The notes under the pieces are model-generated. The model did no database searches, was not told the origin of the DNA, and saw only the letters and a list, made by a program, of their open reading frames with translations. Both the position numbers and the translations under genes were made by a program. Of a DNA stretch of 64,000 bases, positions 55,793 through 64,000 are shown in pieces (the first letter of the stretch is position 1; each line of letters begins with the position of its first letter). Location: positions 1 through 64,000 of the forward strand of contig CAZTYE010000012.1 in the NCBI GenBank assembly GCA_964617645.1, given 5' to 3'. The DNA comes from JADJGC01 sp964617645 (GTDB taxonomy: Bacteria; Zixibacteria; MSB-5A5; CAIYYT01).

Positions 55793-56356
55793 GTGAGGAC
55801 AATCAAACGCTACCCCAATCGCCTGCTCTACGACACAACTTCCAGCCGGTTTGTCAACGGCGACGACTTGCGAAACTACATTCGCTCCGGCGAGTCGTTC
55901 AGTATTGTCGACAGCCGCAGCGGCGAAGACCAGACGGCGGTCGTATTGGGACAGCTCTTTATCGATGAATTCAGCCGCAAGCAGAATCAAAAATCGGTAA
56001 TCGAAACATTGCGAGGGTTCATCGCCCTCGGAGGAGATTTTCAGATGGATATTCTCAAGAAAACGGTGCTCGCCTCGATCGGCGCGTTCGAAATCACCAA
56101 GGCAAAGGCCGAGGAAATCGTCGACACGCTGATAAAGCAGGGTGAGGTCGCCAAATCGAAGCGGTCAGAAGCGATCCTCGAATTGCTCGACAAGGCAGAG
56201 CATTCAACAAAGGACTTTAAGGATCGCGTTTCGAAAGACATCGAGGAGGCGATTGACAAGCTCAAGGTCGCGCGCAAGAGAGACCTCGAAGAGTTGACCA
56301 AGAAGGTCGATGACCTGGCCGAGCAGTTGCGCAAGATGACCGAGAAGCTTCCGTAG
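55793..56356 (+). CDS. PhaR-type DNA-binding domain fused to a phasin-like domain
   Basis: 187 residues from GTG 55793. Residues 1-60 match the PHA-synthesis-regulator DNA-binding domain (IKRYPNRLLYDTTSSRFVNG, then SIVDSRSGEDQTAVVLGQ). Residues about 85-187 match phasin-related PHA regulator helices (LASIGAFEITKAKAEEIVDT, then a long charged coiled coil to the end). Usually these modules are separate proteins or paired with a PHB_acc domain. The product may bind both DNA and polyhydroxyalkanoate granules. No PHA synthase is in the window. Confidence 0.85.
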   Translation: MRTIKRYPNRLLYDTTSSRFVNGDDLRNYIRSGESFSIVDSRSGEDQTAVVLGQLFIDEFSRKQNQKSVIETLRGFIALGGDFQMDILKKTVLASIGAFEITKAKAEEIVDTLIKQGEVAKSKRSEAILELLDKAEHSTKDFKDRVSKDIEEAIDKLKVARKRDLEELTKKVDDLAEQLRKMTEKLP

Positions 56357-56482
56357 GGCAAGTCCGCGCGACCCGAAGAAGACGATATCAACGGCGGAGA
56401 CAGCCGCTTTTCGGTTGCGCCGATGGCCGGTTCTTGCTATCTATTCGAGCGGTGAATTATCTATTTCCGTGCGGAGGAGTGA

Positions 56483-57235
56483 ATGTCCGGTCATTCTAAA
56501 TGGTCGACAATCAAACGTAAAAAAGGCAAAGCCGACGCCGAACGCGGGCGTCTGTTCACGAAATTGATCAAAGAAATCACGGTCGCAGCCCGCGCCGGTG
56601 GCGGCGACGCCGACGGCAATCCGCGACTTCGGACCGCGATCTTAGCCGCCAAGGCGAACAGCATGCCGGCGGACAATATCAAGCGGGCCATCCAGAAGGG
56701 CACCGGCGAACTCGAAGGTTTTACCTACGAGGAAATCACGTATGAGGGCTACGGCCCCGGTGGCGTGGCGGTGATGGTGCAGGTGCTCACCGACAACAAA
56801 AATCGCACGGTTGCCGAAATGCGCCATCTGTTCAGCAAGTATGGCGGCAATCTTGGCGAGACCGGCTCGGTCGGCTGGATTTTCTCGAAGAAGGGTTTGA
56901 TCGAAATCGATTCCGCTGCTGCCAGTGAAGATACCCTAATGGAGCTGGTGCTGGAGAACGGCGCGGACGACTTGTCCCCGGTCGATGGCGCGTTTGAGGT
57001 CTCGACGCCGCCCGATTCGTTTGAAAAGGTGCGCGCCGCCATCGAATCCAAAGGCATTCCGATGCTGACCGCCGAGCTGACCATGGTGCCGTCAACATCG
57101 GTGAAGCTCGGCGGCAAACACGCCGAGTCGATGATCAAACTCTACGAAGCGCTCGAAGACCACGACGACGTGCAGAAGACTTTTGCGAATTTCGATATCG
57201 ACGACAAGATTCTGGAGCAGCTTTCCAATTCATGA
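56483..57235 (+). CDS. YebC/PmpR-family protein
   Basis: 250 residues, the usual length, starting MSGHSKWSTIKRKKGKADAERG. Homologues act as transcription regulators or, as recently argued for YebC/TACO1, help ribosomes at proline-rich stretches. Conserved GGGDADGNPRLR and GYGPGGVAVMV are present. First gene of the ruv cluster, overlapping ruvC by four bases. Confidence 0.96.
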   Translation: MSGHSKWSTIKRKKGKADAERGRLFTKLIKEITVAARAGGGDADGNPRLRTAILAAKANSMPADNIKRAIQKGTGELEGFTYEEITYEGYGPGGVAVMVQVLTDNKNRTVAEMRHLFSKYGGNLGETGSVGWIFSKKGLIEIDSAAASEDTLMELVLENGADDLSPVDGAFEVSTPPDSFEKVRAAIESKGIPMLTAELTMVPSTSVKLGGKHAESMIKLYEALEDHDDVQKTFANFDIDDKILEQLSNS

Positions 57236-57708
57236 AAATCCTCGGGATTGACCCGGGTCTGGCGGTTTGCGGATTCGGTGTGATCGAGGTCGGACAGCGC
57301 GGCGTCAGACTTGCCAATGCCGGGACGTTCACGACGACGACCGGCACGATGCCGGCGCGCCTGCAAGAGATTTTCACCAAGATGACCGACCTGCTCTCGT
57401 TGGAATCGCCCGATGAAGTTGCATTGGAAGAGGGCTTTTACGGGAAGAACGTCAAGGTCGCGATGAGCCTCGGACAGGCGCGCGGCGCGGTGCTTCTGGC
57501 CTGCAGTCTTAGAGATGTTCCTATTTTTGAATACTCTCCTCGCGAGGTCAAGCAGTCGGTCGTTGGTCGCGGCGCGGCGGCCAAGGAACAAGTCAATTAC
57601 ATGATCAAGGCTTTAATGGGGGTAAAGGAACTGCCGGGGCCGCACGATGTCTCCGATGCGCTGGCCGTAGCCTGGTGCCATCATCAGCGACGGGGGAAAC
57701 GAATTTGA
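57232..57708 (+). CDS. ruvC: Holliday junction resolvase RuvC
   Basis: 158 residues. Active-site acids are visible: Asp7 (ILGIDPGL), Glu66/67 (ALEEGFYGKN), Asp139 and Asp142 (HDVSDALAVAWCH). ATG overlaps the yebC stop as ATGA. It cuts branch-migrated four-way junctions. Confidence 0.97.
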   Translation: MKILGIDPGLAVCGFGVIEVGQRGVRLANAGTFTTTTGTMPARLQEIFTKMTDLLSLESPDEVALEEGFYGKNVKVAMSLGQARGAVLLACSLRDVPIFEYSPREVKQSVVGRGAAAKEQVNYMIKALMGVKELPGPHDVSDALAVAWCHHQRRGKRI

Positions 57709-58301
57709 TCTCGTCTCTGAGTGGTCGTCTGGCGGCCAAATGGCCGGATAAAGCCGAGGTCATCGTCGGCGGCGTTGGCTTCCGGGTACTGATCCCGCTC
57801 TCGACTTTTCAGGTTTTGCCGGAAGTGGGCAGCGAAGTCACGCTCTCGACTTCCCTGCAAGTGCGCGAGAACGCCATCGATCTCGTCGGTTTCGCTACAG
57901 CGGCCGAGCGTGAAGTGTTCGATTTACTCATTCAGGTTTCGGGAATCGGCGTAAAATTGGCGCTCACGATTCTGTCCGGCATCAAAGTCGACGATCTGCT
58001 GAGGTCGATCATGGAGGAAGACCGCTCGCTGCTGGCGACAATTTCCGGAATCGGGCCGAAAACATCGGGAAGATTAGTGCTTGAATTGAAAGACAAAGTT
58101 GCCAAGATTGTGGCGACGACCGGTATCGGTGCGGACCAAAAATTGAGCCATGTCGAAGAAGCCGTGCTTGCGCTCGAGGCGCTTGGTTACAGCCGGTATG
58201 AAGCACGCAAGGCGGTCGAAGCGGCGGTCAAACAGATCGGCTCGGACAAGAGTTCGGACGCCTTGATCCGCGCCGCGCTTAAGGTCGGGGTGCGAGCTTA
58301 A
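57705..58301 (+). CDS. ruvA: Holliday junction branch migration protein RuvA
   Basis: 198 residues when started at TTG 57705, which overlaps the ruvC stop as TTGA, has GGGGGA upstream, and gives the family-typical MISSLSGRL start; the in-frame codon at 57675 would add ten residues inside ruvC. Helix-hairpin-helix motifs VSGIGVKLALTILSG and ISGIGPKTSGRLVLEL are present, then the C-terminal RuvB-binding domain. Confidence 0.95.
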   Translation: MISSLSGRLAAKWPDKAEVIVGGVGFRVLIPLSTFQVLPEVGSEVTLSTSLQVRENAIDLVGFATAAEREVFDLLIQVSGIGVKLALTILSGIKVDDLLRSIMEEDRSLLATISGIGPKTSGRLVLELKDKVAKIVATTGIGADQKLSHVEEAVLALEALGYSRYEARKAVEAAVKQIGSDKSSDALIRAALKVGVRA

Positions 58302-58441
58302 GCGCTAAACGCTCGTGGCACTGCTGCGTCGGTATCGGTGAGCGAGGGTGGCGTGTCCGCTAAGGTCCGAGCGGAAGCAGGAAAAGAATTAGAGGCAGAT
58401 GCCGCCAGGTTTGGCGGCCGCGCAACAACATCAAAGGCCGC

Positions 58442-59494
58442 GTGTTTGCGGCAGCTGAAGGTTACGGCAACACTTTGAAAGAGCGAATCACTAACCCGGA
58501 AGTGATCCAGGGCGAACGCGAGTTTGACGCCTCGCTCCGGCCATTGCGATTCGAGGAATTCATCGGTCAAGGCAAAGTAGTCGACAACCTCAAAGTTTTC
58601 ATTCAGGCCGCCAAGCAACGCGGCGAGGCGCTCGATCATGTGCTCTTTTATGGCCCGCCCGGCTTAGGGAAAACGACGCTGGCATACATCATCGCCAATG
58701 AACTGGGTGTCGCGATAAAGTCGACCTCCGGCCCGATATTAGAGAAGGCCGCTGACCTGGCGGGTATCCTGACAAATTTGGAAGAACGCGACGTGATCTT
58801 CATCGACGAGATTCACCGTATCAATCGCGTGGTCGAAGAGTATCTCTATCCGGCGATGGAAGACTTCACGCTCGATATCATGATCGACAAAGGCCCGGCG
58901 GCGCGGTCCGTGAAGCTTCCGCTACGGCCGTTCACCCTGATTGGCGCAACGACCCGCGCGGGGCTTCTGACCTCGCCAATGCGGGCGAGGTTTGGTGTAG
59001 TCGGACGGCTCGACTACTATTCCGCCGGCGACATCGCGCATGTCATATTGCGCTCGGCGCGGATTCTTCGCGTCGAAATCGACAACGGCGGCTGCGAGCA
59101 GATTGCCCGTCGCTCGCGCGGCACGCCGCGTATCGCTAATCGATTGCTGAGGCGTTTGCGCGATTTTGCGGAAGTCAATGGCGACGGACGGATCACGGAG
59201 TCGCTGGCACAGGAAAGCCTCGAACGGCTCGACGTCGACGAACTGGGGTTAGACGATATGGATAAGCGCATCCTCACCGTATTGATCGAAAAATTCCACG
59301 GCGGGCCGGTGGGACTGAGCACGCTGGCGGTGGCGGTCGGTGAGGAAGCTGAAACGCTTGAGGAAATATACGAACCGTTTCTGATTCAGGAAGGATTGCT
59401 GGAACGCACGCCGCGAGGACGCGCCGCGACCAATGCCGCGTTTACGCACCTGCGTTATGACGCCAAAACGTTTCGCCAGGGCCGCTTGCTGTAG
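58442..59494 (+). CDS. ruvB: Holliday junction helicase motor RuvB
   Basis: 350 residues from GTG 58442 (AAAGG upstream). AAA+ motifs: Walker A YGPPGLGKTTLAYIIA, Walker B FIDEIHRINRVVEEYLYPAM, sensor LIGATTRAGLL and arginine-finger region PMRARFG; a C-terminal winged helix ends RGRAATNAAFTHL. It drives branch migration with RuvA. There is a 140-base gap after ruvA. Confidence 0.97.
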   Translation: MFAAAEGYGNTLKERITNPEVIQGEREFDASLRPLRFEEFIGQGKVVDNLKVFIQAAKQRGEALDHVLFYGPPGLGKTTLAYIIANELGVAIKSTSGPILEKAADLAGILTNLEERDVIFIDEIHRINRVVEEYLYPAMEDFTLDIMIDKGPAARSVKLPLRPFTLIGATTRAGLLTSPMRARFGVVGRLDYYSAGDIAHVILRSARILRVEIDNGGCEQIARRSRGTPRIANRLLRRLRDFAEVNGDGRITESLAQESLERLDVDELGLDDMDKRILTVLIEKFHGGPVGLSTLAVAVGEEAETLEEIYEPFLIQEGLLERTPRGRAATNAAFTHLRYDAKTFRQGRLL

Positions 59495-59543
59495 CGGAGG
59501 CGCTGGGCGACCGAAGTATTCCGAGCTATCAAAGTTGTGGGTT

Positions 59544-60563
59544 ATGGAGAAGATTGATTTCGAATTGCCCGAAGAATTAATCGCCCAGCATCCGCTGGAA
59601 AGGCGCGATCGCTGTCGCTTACTGCACTTGCACCGCGCCGGTGACACACTCGAGGAACACGCGTTCACTGATCTGACTTCCCTGCTGAAGTCCGGTGATC
59701 TTCTCGTTCTCAACGACACCAAAGTGGCGCGAGCACGCCTCTACGGTGTCGGCGGGCAGGCCGGACGCAAGATCGAGATGTTTCTCGTCGACAAGCTTAA
59801 AGACGACGAATGGGTCTGTCTGGTGCGTCCCGGAAAAAAAGCGCATGTCGGCGACAAGTTCTATTTCTCGGCGCGCGAGTACGCGGAGATCGTTGCCATT
59901 CTCGCGGATGGTTCACGGCACGTGCGCTTTCACGGCGCGAGCGCCGACGACTTGATGGAGCGATTTGGCCGCATGCCGCTTCCGCCGTATATCAAACGCG
60001 AAGACACTCCGGTTGACCGGCGCATGTATCAAACCGTCTATGCCCAGGAAGGATTCTCGATCGCGGCCCCGACGGCGGGATTGCATTTCACGGAAGAACT
60101 CCTCGAGGATCTCCAGACACAAGGCGTCGAAGTCGCGCGTATCCGGCTTGACGTCGGTCGCGGAACATTCAAGCCAATCGAGGCCAAGCACTATGAGAAA
60201 CACGTTATGGACGCGGAGGAGTTCTGGATTTCGGATGCCGCCGCCAAGCAAGTGAATGATGCGCTCAAAGCGAATCGGCGCATCGTTGCGGTCGGTTCAA
60301 CGGTTGTCCGTACTCTTGAAGGCTGTTATCGAAGCAACGGCAAAATCGTTGGCACGCACGATGAAACCGATATCTTTATCTTCCCTCCGTTCGAATTCAA
60401 GGTGGTCTCGGCGATGATCACGAACTTCCACCTCCCGCAATCGTCACTGCTGGCGATGGTTGCGGCATTCACTTCGCCGGAACAAATCCTCAGGGCCTAC
60501 GGATACGCCATCGATAACCGATATCGTTTCTATTCTTATGGCGACGCGATGCTGATTACATGA
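59544..60563 (+). CDS. queA: tRNA preQ1(34) S-adenosylmethionine ribosyltransferase-isomerase QueA
   Basis: 339 residues from ATG 59544; an in-frame upstream extension to 59433 lies inside ruvB and was rejected. Family segments: FELPEELIAQHPLERRDRCR, LLVLNDTKVARARLYG, FSIAAPTAGLHFTEELL, VGRGTFKPIE and TNFHLPQSSLLAMVAAF. It transfers the ribosyl of SAM to preQ1 in queuosine synthesis. Confidence 0.96.
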   Translation: MEKIDFELPEELIAQHPLERRDRCRLLHLHRAGDTLEEHAFTDLTSLLKSGDLLVLNDTKVARARLYGVGGQAGRKIEMFLVDKLKDDEWVCLVRPGKKAHVGDKFYFSAREYAEIVAILADGSRHVRFHGASADDLMERFGRMPLPPYIKREDTPVDRRMYQTVYAQEGFSIAAPTAGLHFTEELLEDLQTQGVEVARIRLDVGRGTFKPIEAKHYEKHVMDAEEFWISDAAAKQVNDALKANRRIVAVGSTVVRTLEGCYRSNGKIVGTHDETDIFIFPPFEFKVVSAMITNFHLPQSSLLAMVAAFTSPEQILRAYGYAIDNRYRFYSYGDAMLIT

Positions 60564-61246
60564 ACAACTACGCGATTATCACAGCCGCCGGCTCAGGCAC
60601 GCGCCTCCCCGGCGCGGTTGCCAAGCAGTACCGCCCGATCGGCAACAAACCGCTGCTGGCATGGACCATAGCGAAGTTCGAGGAAGCGGCCTGCGTGGAC
60701 GCGATTCACCTGGTGGTCAACGGCAATGATCTCAATTACACTTACGAGTCGGTAGTTGAGCGATTCAGTTTCAAGAAAGTCGAGCGCATTGTCGCCGGGG
60801 GTAAGACGCGGTTTGACTCGATTCTTTGCGGACTGCGATCCGTGCCGGAAAACGCCAATTTGGTGTTCATTCATGACGGCGTCCGCCCGCTGGTGACGCC
60901 CGCGGAGATTGAGCTTGTTGCCCGCGAAGCTGAGACTCACGACGCTGCGATTCTCGCCTTGCGGCAGTCAGAAACCCTCAAGCGTGTCGAAGACGGCTTC
61001 ATCATCGCGACATTAGATCGTGACAAGATCTGGGTCGCGCAGACGCCGCAGGTTTTCAAATACGAGGCGATTATCTCCGCCTATATTCAGGCGCTCGAAT
61101 CCAAGCGCGAATTCACCGACGATGCCGCCGTTTGCGAGGCGTTTGGAATCGGTGTGCGCGTTGTCGAAGGCTCACCACTCAACATCAAGATCACCACACC
61201 GGATGATTTGGAATTGGCGCGGCGGCTGCTAACGGCAGGGGCGTAG
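60560..61246 (+). CDS. ispD: 2-C-methyl-D-erythritol 4-phosphate cytidylyltransferase IspD
   Basis: 228 residues overlapping the queA stop as ATGA. Nucleotidyltransferase motifs: AAGSGTRL with Lys in VAKQYRPI, GGKTRFDS, FIHDGVRPLV, AQTPQVFKYEAI and FTDDAAVCEAFG. Length and motifs fit IspD of the MEP isoprenoid pathway; the related ribitol-phosphate enzyme TarI is less likely without teichoic-acid genes. Its presence argues that isoprenoids come from MEP and not mevalonate. Confidence 0.9.
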   Translation: MNNYAIITAAGSGTRLPGAVAKQYRPIGNKPLLAWTIAKFEEAACVDAIHLVVNGNDLNYTYESVVERFSFKKVERIVAGGKTRFDSILCGLRSVPENANLVFIHDGVRPLVTPAEIELVAREAETHDAAILALRQSETLKRVEDGFIIATLDRDKIWVAQTPQVFKYEAIISAYIQALESKREFTDDAAVCEAFGIGVRVVEGSPLNIKITTPDDLELARRLLTAGA

Positions 61247-61546
61247 ACGGTCTTCGTGGCATCGCGGGCAACAACTACGCAGCATGCAGTGGCATCAAGT
61301 CGGGCACGGCACGCCGTGCCGCTACGCGATTTGAATCGGCGATGACCTCAATCGTATCGTATGGGCGAGTGGCGTTCGCCCGAGGCGAGTAACTCCGGTT
61401 CGCAGTGCGACTACAAATCGTGGGCGCGAATTTATTCGCGCGATGCCGCGCAGTATCCTTCAATTCATCTCCAGTCGGCGCACTGCCGCAAGCTGCGACA
61501 CCGTGCAAATCGCTTTTCGTCAACTTGAGTGTCCGGCTCTCTGCGA
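61247..61546. repeat. Spacer with short GC-rich palindromes
   Basis: This 300-base tail-to-tail spacer between ispD and rlmN has no gene. It holds GGCACGGC-AC-GCCGTGCC (61303-61320) and GCGCGAAT-TT-ATTCGCGC (61424-61441). Either may work as a bidirectional transcription stop, but neither has a U-tract. Confidence 0.6.
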
Positions 61547-62713
61547 TCAAGCCGGGATTTCAATCGCCTTCGCTTGCGCGACCAACTGACCACACGCGGC
61601 GGCAATGCGACGACCTTTCGGGAGGCGCACCGTCACCGCCGGGCATCTCGGGAACAGATACTCGCGGAATCGATTGATCGCTTCTTCAGTCGGCGTGCGG
61701 AAGTCCTGCGGTGCGAAGGCACGCGGCCGCTTGGGATCACGCGAGGTCTTTCCGCACACTGCGGCTACCCGGCCTTTGGGTACTTCCTTCAACGGCGCAA
61801 TTGTTTCCCCCGAAGGATAGACAATGGGATTGTAAGGGATCAGGTTGATCTTGGAGGGCAGCACATTGGCAATGCACACGAGCTGCTTGGCGCACTCCAT
61901 TGTGTCCGTGATTCCGGCGATCATGATGTACTCGAGTGTGACGCGATCGCCGGCTTGGTGAATGTAATCGCGACAGGCGCCGATTAGATCATCCAGCGGA
62001 TTGTCTTTCGCGCTGGGAATCAGCCGTTCGCGCAATGCCTGATTCGGCGCATGCAGTGACAGCGCCAGACCCGATTTGAGTTTGTGCGCGGTCAGCTTGC
62101 GTAGTTCTTTGATGAGGCCGACGGTTGAAATTGTAAAGCGCCGCGCCGAAAATCCGAGCCCCAGTTCGGAACTGACCGTCTCGATGGTTTCGACGACGTT
62201 GTCCAGATTTAGCAGCGGTTCGCCCATGCCCATCATCACGACATTGCTCAACTCAATGTCGCCGGCGAGTTCTTTCGCCAGCATGAATTGTCCGATCATC
62301 TCGGCGGGGACGAGGTTGCGCTTGAATCCCAGAAGCCCAGTCGCGCAGAATTTGCAGCCGATCGTGCAACCGACCTGCGACGACATGCAGAGCGTGTAGC
62401 GTCCGCGGATCGGAATCAGCACCATCTCGACCGTTGATTTGTCGTAGAGCTGCACGAGAAATTTCCGAGTGCCGTCGACCGGGTCGCGTTGCTCGCGCGT
62501 AATCGACGGCAGCACAATTTTATGTTGGGCCGATAACAATTCCCGAAGCGGCTTGTTGAAGACGCTCATTTTGGCGAATTCGGATTCACGTTTCTGATAG
62601 AGCATCTGGAAGAGCTGTCGCCCGCGATATGATTTTTCGCCGTGCTTCACCAGCAGGCGTTCCATCGCCGTGAGCGAGAGGCCGAAAATATTGGTCGGTG
62701 CAATGGTTGACAT
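61547..62713 (-). CDS. rlmN: 23S rRNA (A2503-C2)/tRNA (A37-C2) methyltransferase RlmN
   Basis: 388 residues from ATG 62713. Radical SAM enzyme: cluster motif CTIGCKFC, methylated-cysteine position in TLCMSSQVGC, GMGEPLLNLDNV, LALSLHAPN and the C-terminal catalytic Cys in RIAAACGQL. Between the NLIPYNPIVYPSGET segment and FRTPTEEAINRF about 35 residues (around AVCGKTSRDPKRPRAFAPQ) are additional to the family; the DNA there has inverted ends, suggesting an in-frame repeat insertion. Confidence 0.94.
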   Translation of the reverse strand: MSTIAPTNIFGLSLTAMERLLVKHGEKSYRGRQLFQMLYQKRESEFAKMSVFNKPLRELLSAQHKIVLPSITREQRDPVDGTRKFLVQLYDKSTVEMVLIPIRGRYTLCMSSQVGCTIGCKFCATGLLGFKRNLVPAEMIGQFMLAKELAGDIELSNVVMMGMGEPLLNLDNVVETIETVSSELGLGFSARRFTISTVGLIKELRKLTAHKLKSGLALSLHAPNQALRERLIPSAKDNPLDDLIGACRDYIHQAGDRVTLEYIMIAGITDTMECAKQLVCIANVLPSKINLIPYNPIVYPSGETIAPLKEVPKGRVAAVCGKTSRDPKRPRAFAPQDFRTPTEEAINRFREYLFPRCPAVTVRLPKGRRIAAACGQLVAQAKAIEIPA

Positions 62714-62767
62714 GGCGCTCCAAACAACTATACTTACGCCGGTTCGCAACCGCTTTGTGGAGGAGAT

Positions 62768-63854
62768 TTGAGCGAAGTCATAGCCGTTTCGGAATTAGTC
62801 GCACGCTTTGCGCGACTGAAGGAGTTTCTTTGACCTCGCCAAGAAAGCCGACCGCATAGCGGAATTGGAAAGGCAGACCCTCGCCGAGAACTTCTGGTCG
62901 AATCAGGCCAAAGCTCAGGGGATCCTTAAAGAAATCGCTCTCGAGAAAAAATGGCTTGCGGAAAGCTCCGCGCTGGAGCGGTCACTCGGCGATCTCGAAA
63001 CCCTGTCGGAATTGGCGGGTTCCGACGCCGAACTGCGCAAGGAATTTGACGAGCAGTCGGATATCCTGCTTACCAAACTTGACGAATTTGAGACCAAGAC
63101 ACTGCTTTCGGAACGCGACGATCCCAATGACGCGATCCTCTCGATTCATCCCGGCGCCGGCGGCACCGAGTCACAGGATTGGGCGCAGATGCTCCTCCGC
63201 CTCTACACGCGCTGGTGCGAGCGACACGGCTATGAAGCCGATTTGATCGACTATCAAGACGGCGACGAGGCCGGAGTCAAATCAGCGACACTTGAAATCA
63301 GGGGTGAATACGCCTACGGCTACTTAAAATCAGAATCCGGCGTGCACCGCATGGTGCGCATCTCGCCATTCGACGCCAATCAGCGGCGGCATACGTCATT
63401 CGCGTCGGTTTTCGTGCTTCCGGAAGTGGGCGAAGATATCGAAATCGAAATCAAGCCGGAAGACATACGCACCGACACGTTTCGTGCTTCCGGCGCCGGC
63501 GGCCAGCATGTGAACAAGACTTCTTCGGCGGTGCGCATGACACACGTACCCACCGGCATCGTTGTGCAATGTCAAACCGAACGCTCGCAAATCAAGAACC
63601 GCGAGTCGGCGCTGAAAGTGCTCAAAGCCCGACTCTATCAACGCAAGCGCGAAGAGGAAGAAAAGAAGCTCGAAGCTTACACCAAGTCGAAAAAGAAGAT
63701 CGAGTGGGGCTCGCAAATTCGCTCCTACGTGTTCCATCCCTACAACATGGTGAAGGATCATCGCACCTCGCATGAAACTTCCGACACGACGCGGGTGATG
63801 GATGGCGATATTGATGCATTCGTGGCTGCCTTTCTGAATTGGAAAGATCGGTAG
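62768..63854 (+). CDS. prfB: Peptide chain release factor 2, programmed +1 frameshift
   Basis: Translation starts at TTG 62768 behind GGAGGAG and reads 21 codons to an in-frame TGA at 62831-62833. The site AAGGAG-TTT-CTT-TGA-C (62819-62834) is the canonical autoregulatory frameshift signal: ribosomes slip +1 on CTT and resume at GAC 62832. The full product is 361 residues, as in E. coli. Downstream are the stop-recognising SPF (199-201) in RISPFDANQRR and GGQ (244-246) in GAGGQHVNKTSSAVR. RF2 scarcity raises frameshifting, giving feedback control. Confidence 0.96.
62819..62834 (+). promoter_or_regulatory. prfB recoding site
   Basis: Internal Shine-Dalgarno-like AAGGAG, three bases, then CTT TGA C. 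All three canonical elements (SD, slippery CTT, UGA with following C) are present at the usual spacing. Confidence 0.95.
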
Positions 63855-63868
63855 CCGGAGGATTTTCC

Positions 63869-64000
63869 ATGTCCGTTCTCACAAACTTTCGTGACAAGGC
63901 CCGTTGTCTCAAGCGGCGGGTGGTATATCCTGAGGGGGAAGAACCGCGTTCGATTTTGGCGGCCAAAGGCGTAACCGCCGAGGGAATCGCGCAGGTTGCG
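63869..64000 (+). CDS. Phosphate acetyltransferase-like protein, partial
   Basis: Only the first 44 codons are in the window. ATG 63869 follows GGAGGATTTTCC. The start LTNFRDKARCLKRRVVYPEG followed by EEPRSILAAKGVTAEGIAQVA matches the N-terminus of phosphotransacetylases (FRxKAxxLxKRIVLPEGEDPR-type). Phosphate butyryltransferases and malic-enzyme fusions start similarly, so specificity is open. It is 14 bases after prfB. Confidence 0.75.
   Translation, partial: MSVLTNFRDKARCLKRRVVYPEGEEPRSILAAKGVTAEGIAQVA

Noticed and set aside
59433..59543. N-terminal extension of queA
   Set aside because: It overlaps the end of ruvB in another frame and lacks family similarity; the canonical start is ATG 59544.

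Overview
The window is a bacterial chromosome segment of moderately high GC, apparently from a metagenome-style assembly, since it contains a 100-base run of N (50422-50521) inside a repeat array. Several secreted proteins end in a type IX secretion (T9SS)-type sorting module (YPNPFN motif, then a FlgD-like Ig fold ending in a short basic tail). Others carry dockerin repeats, and one has a cohesin-like domain. Together with the hrcA-grpE-dnaK-dnaJ-prmA-rsmE operon and a COX24/bS22-like mini ribosomal protein, this suggests a Gram-negative lineage of the FCB/Zixibacteria/KSB1 type. The taxonomic placement is inference only.

Layout. 1-1217: partial histidine ammonia-lyase. 1392-2642: dockerin protein. 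2848-9864: HrcA/CIRCE-controlled heat-shock operon (minus strand). 9981-16390: unknown secreted protein, REC-GAF-HD-GYP regulator, PadR regulator, a pair of small membrane proteins, a LysN/MocR-like aminotransferase and DinB. 16391-17173: repeat-rich spacer. 17174-23100: three exported proteins (DUF2279-like, dockerin, cohesin/T9SS). 23607-25496: solitary OLD-like ATPase/TOPRIM nuclease. 25665-27121: bS22-like peptide, HU and SppA. 27132-37686: LysM lytic transglycosylase, MiaA, MutL, MutS, SPOR protein, LapB-like and LapA-like proteins, and a secreted protein. 37765-43556: a T9SS beta-propeller protein and a T9SS subtilisin, translationally coupled.

43670-51693 is the most interesting block. 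A split biotin-dependent methylcrotonyl-CoA carboxylase, methylglutaconyl-CoA hydratase, and an archaeal-type trio (acetoacetyl-CoA thiolase, DUF35 OB-fold protein, HMG-CoA synthase) lie in one direction. The window also encodes IspD, a MEP-pathway enzyme, so HMG-CoA is probably not made here for isoprenoids. The set connects acetyl-CoA, HMG-CoA and 3-methylcrotonyl-CoA: either leucine catabolism without a visible HMG-CoA lyase, or a leucine-independent route towards isovaleryl units.

49884-53805 is full of palindromic repeats (a 69-bp tandem array, a 36-bp array, 156-bp direct repeats, MITE-like inverted pairs) around the HMG-CoA synthase, a possible nuclease remnant and a GIY-YIG protein. 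53908-56356 (plus strand): Fic protein behind AT-rich operator-like palindromes, a single-domain response regulator, and a PhaR-phasin fusion. 56483-61246: yebC-ruvC-ruvA-ruvB-queA-ispD. 61547-64000: rlmN with an in-frame repeat-like insertion (minus strand), prfB with a programmed +1 frameshift, and the start of a phosphotransacetylase gene.
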